From contig CM055092.1 of NCBI GenBank assembly GCA_029204225.1, positions 81,639,464 through 81,703,463 of the forward strand: 64,000 nucleotides of DNA. The letters run 5' to 3'. A program made the translations under genes and the position numbers. The notes beneath the pieces were generated by a model. It was not told where the DNA came from. It saw only the letters and a list, made by a program, of their open reading frames with translations, and ran no database searches. Of the stretch, positions 56,766-64,000 are shown piece by piece (within the stretch, counting starts at the first letter, position 1; each line of letters starts with the position of its first letter). Source of the stretch: Diphasiastrum complanatum (taxonomy: Eukaryota; Streptophyta; Lycopodiopsida; Lycopodiales; Lycopodiaceae).

Positions 56766-57554
56766 TGTTGGAAAGAGATGATAATGCAATGACGACAAGT
56801 TGAAGGCAGTAAACAACTTATTGGATGCAGCAGAATGAAACCTGCTTTTCTAATGCATGACTACGCCTATCAATTTTGAACAAAACGAAATGACAAAATG
56901 CCACATTCAATCTTATAATAACTAGCTTTGAAATCGTCGTGACTATAGTGATTATATAGCCAAACAAAGTATTGAATTATCAAACAAAAGCAATATGAGA
57001 TTATCAGCTACATACATTCAGACATAATACTAAACGCAATAAATGATTGCTTGATTCAACATAAAACTGATGATGTTGAGAACAAGACAATTGTAGATAG
57101 AAACCGCATACTCAAAAGTATCTCTGAATAGCTGATATTTTTGTATGAATTATGCTTCTACTGATAAGTAGTAAGTGCTGATAGCAAAGCTCTAAATGAA
57201 CTCTAAAGAACTGAGCTAGAATGCTCAAGAGTGTTCAAGCTTGAATGCTTGAGAGAGCTACTACAAATAACTTCAATGCTTGCTTCAATTGAAATTAAAC
57301 TGATATACGCATGAATAGCTATTTATACTAAGCAAATGCAGCAACGTCTAGTAGTAGGACAACTAACTAGGTCGTAGATCATAATGGCCAATGGGCTATA
57401 GTGAGCTGGCATCCATCCAGTTAGTACTTCTTGGAAGTCTTCGAAGTGACCGAAGTTCGTCAATCTTTGACGTTTGTCGATGATGTCCGATATGTTGGAT
57501 CCATCTGTGAGAGATTTCTCATGTACTTTTGCAGACTGTGTAAAAATATGCATA
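56766..57554 (-). repeat. Copia family B 3' LTR
   Basis: Reverse complement of the LTR at 6808-7747, ending tccaaca at 56766. The minisatellite is shorter here. It contains a minus-strand TATA region near 57330 (tagtataaatag). It follows RNase H of the same family on the minus strand. Confidence 0.78.
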
Positions 57555-57599
57555 AAACTTCAAAGATGGATAATAAGTGGATGAGCATTAACAGTGATT

Positions 57600-58500
57600 A
57601 GTTGATAATCAGTAGAATAATCCAAACTTGGTTTAGCACAAAATTTCCTATGTGCATCCAAGCTTAATGCTTTAGTAAAAAGTTCCGCTGTCATATCTTG
57701 CGTTCAATAGTACTAGAATTTAACCTCTTTGTTGAGAACTTTGCTTCTGACATAGTGATACTTAATTTCAATGTGCTGACTCCTAGAATGAAATCTAGGG
57801 TTGTCTAATAAAGCAATGACACTTTGATTATCACAAAATAAAATTGTCGGAACATATTGATTCAAACTAATATTTGAAAGTAAGTTCCTCAACCATACTG
57901 CTTTCTTTGAGAGGCTGTGATATCTCATTCAATGGAAGATAGAGCTATCGAATTTTGCTTGCGACTGTTCCATGAAATAGGACCATTGTTGAGAAGAACG
58001 TAAATCCAGAATTGGATTTAGGAGTTTCTACATCTCCTGCCCAACTTGCATTTGAGTAACCAATGAGAAAATTGAGTTTGTCAAAAGTCCATAGTAGCTC
58101 GAAGATATCTCATGACTCTGATAAGAGCCTTCCAATGTGTTATACCAAGACTAGTCATATAATGACTTAATGAGCTGACTGCAAAAGCTATGTCCGGTCT
58201 AGTACAGATCATGGTGTACATAAGAGATCCTATTATCGAATGATAAGGATACTCATGCATCTGCTCCTTTTCTTTGATTGTTCAGGGACACTAGTCCTTC
58301 GACATCTTGAGTCCTAGATCCATTGGTAAGAGAGCTAATTTGCAATTCATCAGATTTTATCTGATTAAGACATTGTGAATGTATCTTTGCTGAGAAATAT
58401 AAATCAACTTCTGATTTCTGTCTCTTTGGATTTCAATACCTAGACAATAATGAGCTTTGACTAGATCGGTCATGTCGAATTCAGAAGATACCATTGTCTT
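57600..58500 (-). pseudogene. Copia family B RT tail and RNase H
   Basis: Right to left: CLGIEIQRDRNQKLIYISQ near 58440, MDLGLKMSKD, IIGSLMYTMICTRPDIAFAV, THWKALIRVMRYL, then RNase H with KKAVWLRNLLSNISLNQ, ILFCDNQSVIALLDNPRFHS and HIEIKYHYVRSKVLNKEV to 57713, and DMTAELFTKALS after a frame change. Many stops are present. The YVDD-bearing part of RT is missing beyond 58550. With the 8-10 kb gag-integrase copy and the 51.5 kb RT fragment, this gives most of family B in three separate pieces. Confidence 0.87.
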
Positions 58501-58559
58501 GGCTTATGGGTATTTGATTCTCACACAACCATTTCATGAGTCCATGTCCATAAGAAGTT

Positions 58560-58751
58560 GATCTAAATGAAATCCTAGTCTGCTTTACTCGTACAAATGG
58601 AGACATGAGAATAATACATGGAAAGATGTTTCTCACTCAAGGTGGCCCAAAGATTTCTCGACTTCCGCCAAAGAATTCATGAAACATCGCATTCAACAAA
58701 GGACTACATGACCACCATTTTTGAGGGCAAAAATGATTAAAGTAGGGGGAG
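58560..58751 (+). pseudogene. Ty3/gypsy 3' end with polypurine tract
   Basis: The plus strand ends in gaccaccatttttgagggcaaaaatg and then aaagtagggggag (58738-58751), the standard layout at the end of plant gypsy elements (FExK...ND then a purine tract). No upstream pol domain can be read. Confidence 0.5.
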
Positions 58752-59190
58752 TGTCATTTGATGCATCTAATTAGCCCATGAGCACACTAGTAAATTGCCA
58801 AATATGGCCACAGAGCGAAATTAGATTAGAACTAGCCATTAGGATAGTTAAAAAATTGGCTCGAACAACCTCACTATATTTGTGAATAGCGAGATTGTAA
58901 GGATGGCTGTAAGGCTCAATATAGTTAAATAAGGCCCCAAACTTGTAATAGAAGCACAAATGATCACTATAAATAGCTGAGGTTGTGCTAAATTTGGAGG
59001 CTATTGCTCATTTTGTAATTCTGAGTTTTAAGAGATCTTGGAGCTTCTCTTTGAGAGCTTTCTTGTGCCCTATCATATGCTACCATGATAAAAGCATTCT
59101 ATCAAGAAATTTAAGCACTAAAAGTCTTCACGATTCCTCTAGCAAAGGAGACAAGTCTAGCTTATTTGGGCACCAAAATTAGGACTCAAA
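58752..59190 (+). repeat. Probable gypsy 3' LTR
   Basis: Begins TGTCATTTGATGC immediately after the purine tract. A good TATA box, cactataaatagc, lies at 58966-58977. The 3' end is not fixed: no second LTR or target-site duplication was found, and the given end is approximate. Confidence 0.5.
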
Positions 59191-59475
59191 GCTTGCATGG
59201 CATAATTATCTACTTTGTGGCTGGAAGATATCTCCAAGATTCTGTCTTGTAATGAGTTCCTTCCTCAAGAACAATCTAGAAGTTATTGATAAAAGCCCCA
59301 CCTAACTATTTCCTCCAAGGACAACACACAATTACAAGACTTGAGCCACCTATGAGAATGACCCCGTGCAATAAGGACATGCATCTACTACCAAAGATGC
59401 TGAATCATGAAGATGATGGATCTGCTTGGCACATTGACTGTCGATTTTCACCATAATCCACGAAGATCTTTGCCA
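59191..59475. other. No gene recognised
   Basis: No supported coding or repeat feature; may contain the end of the LTR or target sequence. Confidence 0.4.
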
Positions 59476-59679
59476 CTACAACCGGCCTCCGAACGGTTCA
59501 GTACTCACAGCGAAACATTCATCCGAACCAAAAACCCTAAATACAGTCCTGGGATCAAAATCCATCAGAACCTCGGACGGTAGGTGTCCAAAGATTCGTG
59601 GGTTCAACACAAACCCACCGGACCAGTTGTTGTTCAGTTCCAATGTTGTATGCTTGAAAACGCCCTTCGTGCCACACAC
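59476..59679 (-). pseudogene. Unknown coding repeat fragment
   Basis: An open minus frame reads LNNNWSGGFVLNPRIFGHLP, SEVLMDFDPRTVFRVFGSDE and CFAVSTEPFGGRL. A rearranged, stop-containing relative lies at 26720-27015. The motif order suggests a real protein, but no family is recognised. Confidence 0.45.
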
Positions 59680-59719
59680 ATCATTGACCGCCCGCCATCA
59701 GTGGGCACACTATGCTAGA

Positions 59720-59924
59720 CTACCCACACACATGCACAGGTATATGCACTCTCACAAATACACACACATATATAAACACATGCACTCACGTACATACATA
59801 CACATACATCGGCCACCCGTCAACGACCATCGACTTTCCTCCTAAACCATAAGCCACCATCCAAATCAGCAACTGTCAACTAGATCGATCGGCATCGCCC
59901 ATCAACGACAAGCAAACGTTTTTA

Positions 59925-59984
<60 letters not shown>
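59720..59984. repeat. AC-rich and (AT)n microsatellites
   Basis: Imperfect acacata/catacat repeats at 59725-59810 and an uninterrupted AT run at 59925-59974 followed by (AC)n to 59984. Confidence 0.93.
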
Positions 59985-59985
<1 letters not shown>

Positions 59986-60106
59986 TATATGTACATAAAA
60001 ATATTTGTCACCTTAACTTTTCCAATCTCTCTCTTAACTTTTCTTTAGCTCTTTTTTTTTCTCTAGTTTCACAAATAATGAAACTCACACTAGATGACCC
60101 CGACAA

Positions 60107-61258
60107 ATGGGTAGGGGAAATGCAATGTTATGTCCACCTCCTCCTCCTCCTCCCAATTTTTATACATATATAGATTCGGATGATTATCTTAAATTTGAGA
60201 AAGACATATCGGATGCTATAGATACAATTGGTACTCCTTCTTGTTTTAGACTAGATGAACTTGATTTTAGTATTAATTTTAGAGTTCTAGATTGCCTAGA
60301 TCTCAAAGACAGACGAGCTTCTATCAGTGCTCCTGTGATAGAGTTTGGGCTTACACTCTTGCAATATGACATTTCAAGAGATTCATCAAATGAGTTGCTG
60401 GTGCAGAGTAACTTCCTGCTTCAGGCCTTCAAGGAGAACAATGACACATTGTCATAGTGTTTGACAAGTGGATTCACACCAGCAACAAAGTATCTGCTCA
60501 TACCTTATCATACGAAGTAAGTTATATCAAATGCTTCTTGTTGTTTTATGCATTAACATTGGCATTGTCAATGAAAATAGTTCTCAGAATTGCACCTAAG
60601 AAAATTTCAATCTTATTTTGCAGTGACCATTGGAGTTTAAACCTAATCTCTATTAAGAGTTCTGTAAATAATATTATTAAATGTTTTCGTGTCAAGATGA
60701 ATTCGGCGAGAAATACGAATAAGGATGTAGATATATACATTCCATATCTAAGTGAATATATTCCTACAGATGTTCCCCATTCCGTGGACTGGTAGATCGT
60801 CATCTTGGAGGTAAACTCTGTCTTTCTTAATAGCATTTTGAAATCAGTATTCTAATGAGACATTTTCAATCTGATTCATTCTATTTTATAATTGATTTCT
60901 TGTGTGCTGAATTATTTTGCAGTCACCCCAGCAAAATGATTCATTCAGTTGCGGGTAGTATATATTGTACAATGCCAAGTTGTTTTTTGAGTGGTTCATC
61001 CTTCAACAAGATATTTCTAAGGTAATGAATTCTATTTATTCTTATTTTGGAATCATGATTAGTTTTTTATTATGGTGTTGTTATTGGCCATTACTAATAC
61101 ATGAATGTTCTATTTTGCAGTTTACACTTTCTGAGTACACATCAAGCCAGGTGTACAGATTTAGACAAGAAATTATCCTGAGTATACTGGCTAGGGCAAG
61201 GCTTCAGCCTCCTGTTATTGATGATGGTGCAAAGGATGATGTAGTTGTACTAAATTAA
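60107..61258 (+). pseudogene. Ulp1-like (C48) cysteine protease gene, locus 2
   Basis: Exon 1 (60107-60516) begins MGRGNAMLC, has a poly-Pro run, then RLDELDFSINFRVLDCLDLK and KYLLIPYHT. Exon 2 (60624-60810) continues NDHWSLNLISIK, with catalytic His, and MNSARNTNKDVD, where C48 enzymes usually have Asp in a DS block. Exon 3 (60923-61021) has PQQNDSFSCG, with the oxyanion Gln and catalytic Cys. Exon 4 (61121-61258) ends QVYRFRQEIILSILAR. All introns have GT/AG ends and match locus 1 in position. Stops: TAG after DTLS in exon 1, TAG after VDW, and TAG right after SCG. His and Cys survive, unlike locus 1. The true start may lie upstream. C48 genes are known cargo of some plant DNA transposons. 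Confidence 0.75.
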
Positions 61259-61439
61259 GATCAGAATAAATATAGATAGTATAGAACAAAAATACATGTA
61301 TAGACTTCATAGAAAAATATACATTGATATATCAAATGATGTTCCAATTTATGAATTTGGGAGCACAAAATACATGTATAGATGCCCAACTTGGGCTTTC
61401 ATTTATTGAATGAAAGAGTGTATACACAGACTTTTACTA

Positions 61440-62687
61440 AAGTTTATTTGAAACTATTGTTCTCCCACAATGGTGATTGTTGTAGGTAGATCTTTGCAGC
61501 ACGTTATCAGCTCCTGTCTTTTTCACATCAGTGACATGGCAAATATTAGTGAATGTGCAATTGTAAATGATGACATTTTCTTTTATTTATTTTTTATTTT
61601 GAAATGGCAATAAACATATAGTACTTAACGAGTCTTCTGTTAATGATAAATCTGAAATATGTTGGTAGATTGGTTTGTAAAAGCATGAGGTCTGTTCTGA
61701 TAAAATCAAGCTTCTAGTGCCCTTCCACCTCAACCATAGTCAAATATTCCTCATTGTAGATAATGCTCATCTCCATTTGGTTTGTGTGACCATTTAGTTC
61801 AAAGTCTTGATCCAGTGGTAGCCATGTACCTTCAATTTTCTTGTATCTCTGGTAGCTAAATGTGAGACTAAGCATTTGCTTTTCGATATGATAACGAAAG
61901 ATCATTGAGGACTTTTTAATCCTGCATTCTATGTCATTATTTGTTTTACTATCCCAGCCTGTGCTTATCTTCATAGCATTTTTAATATCAATGAGTAGCT
62001 TGCATCTCAAGAATTCAAAAACAATGCTGTCAGGAGTAGGCCATTCATCACTTTGAAAACTAGGCAATGGAATTGCTTCGAGCTCGCCAAAACCTCCATC
62101 TGTTTGTGGCATATATAAAGATTCATAAAAATAGATACCACAATCTACAAGTTCATTTGGACTTCTTCCTCTGTATTGTAGCTTTCCAACATCAGAGTGA
62201 ATCATGTCTAATATTTTCCTGCAAGTGATTGTGCAGGCTCCTAGTCACTTATGCATGATGGATATAAATCTAAAAGAAAAAAAACAATGTTGAAGCATTT
62301 AAATCATAGTCTGAAGAGCATCAATAGAGGAAATCACCTATGATTGTTGTAGAGTGCATATGTTTTGATATACTTACAATTACATTTTTGATGATCATGA
62401 GGATTGATATCATGTACTTTGATTTTTGAATGCATATATACATGTTGCACTAAGACTTCTGATATCGATTGACCTCCCAGGGTAGTCTTAAACTCCAAAA
62501 TTTTTGCTTTCCAATAAGATTTGTAAGTCATTTTTACTCTTTTCTTTTGTCAAAAATTGTCCTTTAATGATGGATGCAGCAATACCCATGAGTTCTTCAT
62601 ATATTTTGTTGGCTTCTAGTTATCAGCTTCATCTTTCTCATTGTAAAGAATCATAGAATTGATTGTAGATCTGGCTCTCCTTGCCAT
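61440..62687 (-). pseudogene. Gene X, locus 2: unknown protein, N-terminal half
   Basis: Exon 1 (62687-62378) starts MARRARSTINSMILYNEKDE, and after two stops continues TYKSYWKAKILEFKTTLGGQ and HVYMHSKIKVHDINPHD to a gtaagt donor. Exon 2 starts at 62218 after a gcag acceptor: MIHSDVGKLQYRGRSPNELV, DCGIYFYESLYMPQTDGGF, SIVFEFLRCKLLIDI, NDIECRIKKSSMIFRYH and TWLPLDQDFELNGHTNQ, to a TAG at 61714 that replaces Trp in locus 1 (EGH-stop versus EDHW). A further frame near 61460-61560 (DVKKTGADNVLQRS) resembles the 3' flank of locus 1. The Trp-rich, disulfide-poor sequence has no recognised domain. It is convergent with the Ulp1-like gene. Confidence 0.55.
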
Positions 62688-62699
62688 TGCTATTTTCAA

Positions 62700-63130
62700 A
62701 GCTTGGGCGCCAAAAATCTCTCTGATATGTTACTTAATTTTAATTTTTCATATCACATTTAATCTAATGTGAATGCCAACATAATCATAGTTATTGCGTA
62801 TACCATATTTTATGTAACTGTACATACTATGTTTCTATAACTATAACTAGTATATTTAGAAAATTTCATTATACTAACCAGCATAGTAAAGTAGATTTAA
62901 CTTGAGGTATTGACGTCGGGCAGATTAGCATCTATAATTTCTTAAATTGGCAAAATTGTTGGAAGAAGAAACCAATGAGATACGTCCATGCTGCTCGGAC
63001 ACAAATTTCAAAGTCTTGTATATTGCATTTTTATTGTTTAGTTAATTTGAACTACGTTACGTAGATTTCAAATCTATGCATTTTGATTGGGCTTGGTGAC
63101 GGTCGAAACTAAAGAAAAAAAATAAAAGTA
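62700..63130. other. No gene recognised
   Basis: Very AT-rich sequence upstream of gene X (minus) and of the copia gag (plus). It could hold promoters, but no clear core element was singled out. Confidence 0.4.
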
Positions 63131-63139
63131 TCTTTACAA

Positions 63140-64000
63140 AGGGTCTTTTTGATATTGAGAACTCTTCTAGTGCATAGAAGAGATGCCTACAACATCAGAC
63201 AAGGAGCTATGCGAGTGGAGGGAGAAAAACGACAAGGCAATAGCTTTTGCTATCATCTTCCATCCAAGATAGTCTCACACTTGACTTGGCTACACTCTCC
63301 AAACCTAAGGAGATGTGGGATGCATTGCTCACCAGATTTTAGACGAAATCAAGAAGTCAAATCATGATGCTCGAAGATCAGTTGACAAATTTATAGTGGG
63401 ATGGGAAGGACCTCACTTCTTTCGTAAGGAAGATGAAGGATCTATTCCTATCACTACATAACTCTGGAGCAAAGAATGCAGTGTTAGTTGAGAAGCAGCT
63501 CACATTCCTGTTGAGAGCCTTACCCAGATCATTCCAGACCATGAGGACCCTGCTCGTGAAAGATCCTACCATGAACCTCGAAAAGGCGATTGTCGAGATT
63601 CGAGAGGAAGTCGAGGCCAGAGAACATCTTGATCACAATGATGGCTTTGACCAGGCCCTCTACGGCAACAAATAAAAATCCAAGAAACAATTTAAGCCTA
63701 AGAGGGAGTCGAATCAGAGGCAGGATCGTGATCAACAAGTAGAACGGACAAGCAAAAACAACTGTAAGAGCAAAGGGAGGTCGAAGCAGCAAGGTGCAGA
63801 CAAGAAGACTTGCATGAGATGTAGAAGAGATGGGCATACAGTAGATACATGTTGGCTCAGTCCCAAGATTGAGTGTATTCACTACCACAAGAAGGGTCAC
63901 GCAGCCGTGGTTTGCCACCCGAACCCGAGAAACAAATTAGCGCAGAACAGACAGGAGAATAGTAATAGTTGATCCTATGTCGAGGAGCCCAAGAGCTCAA
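63140..64000 (+). pseudogene. Copia family E gag, running off the window
   Basis: Plus frames read EWREKNDKAIAFAI near 63210, then LWDALLARF-like sequence across a stop, then an open stretch 63433-63675 (MKDLFLSLHNSGAKNAVLVE, LLRALPRSFQTMRTLL, EIREEVEAREHL). A basic region follows, then two zinc knuckles: CMRCRRDGHTVDTC (63811-63851), intact, and CIHYHKKGHAAVVC (about 63874-63915), whose second Cys is Tyr. The two-knuckle gag differs from families A-D. The protease and later domains lie beyond the window. Stops after 63240 and at 63673 show it is damaged. Confidence 0.82.

Overview
This window reads as nuclear DNA of a land plant, most likely a large, repeat-rich seed-plant genome. The plant signals are a CYP85-clan cytochrome P450 fragment, an alpha-expansin C-terminal exon, a class III peroxidase fragment, CACTA transposase pieces with DUF4218/DUF4216-type domains, Ty1/copia elements with an initiator-Met tRNA primer site, and a short insert resembling plastid rpoC2. 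Genus or order cannot be told from the sequence alone. Almost everything recognisable is mobile DNA or a broken gene. Calls rest on translated motifs, splice signals and copy-to-copy comparison by eye, so edges are approximate unless a motif fixes them.

Layout. 1-2.1 kb: 3' part of a CACTA transposase gene. 2.5-5.7 kb: eroded Ty3/gypsy integrase and a degenerate unknown reading frame. 6.8-11 kb: copia family B element with two LTRs that lost its RT/RNase H. 11-16.1 kb: a cluster of four gene-like units (X, Y, a C48/Ulp1 protease gene and Z), followed by GA microsatellites. 16.9-19.5 kb: copia C (minus), with 5' LTR, primer site, gag and protease. 19.6-24 kb: near-complete copia A (minus). 25.6-26.1 kb: short tandem array. 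27-41.2 kb (minus): a Ty3/gypsy element with LTR, gag, pol and an unusual downstream coiled-coil ORF; its protease segment is inverted, and a second copy of the coiled-coil ORF lies on the other side of the LTR.

41.2-42.5 kb: five P450 exons (minus). 42.6-45.3 kb: copia D gag-protease plus a 951-bp tandem duplication. 45.7-46.6 kb: an unknown ORF and a peroxidase fragment. 47.1-50.5 kb: degenerate repeat array carrying the rpoC2-like insert. 50.5-50.9 kb: hairpin-forming repeats. 51.1-51.5 kb: expansin exon. 51.5-58.7 kb: pieces of copia B, CACTA, copia A, the gypsy 3' ORF and copia B again. 58.75 kb: start of another LTR. 60.1-62.7 kb: second Ulp1-gene-X pair. 63.1-64 kb: start of another copia gag.

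The most unusual content is the repeated Ulp1/gene-X neighbourhood at 11-16 kb and 60-62.7 kb. The two C48 protease genes share four exons and matching intron positions, and each faces a convergent minus-strand gene. Gene X is an unrecognised multi-exon protein. Both loci carry stops or lost catalytic residues, so these are relics, but the association suggests a multi-gene mobile element or a duplicated gene module. The second unusual system is the gypsy family with a coiled-coil 3' ORF, present three times, and noncoding flanks peppered with a GGCGAAGG motif.
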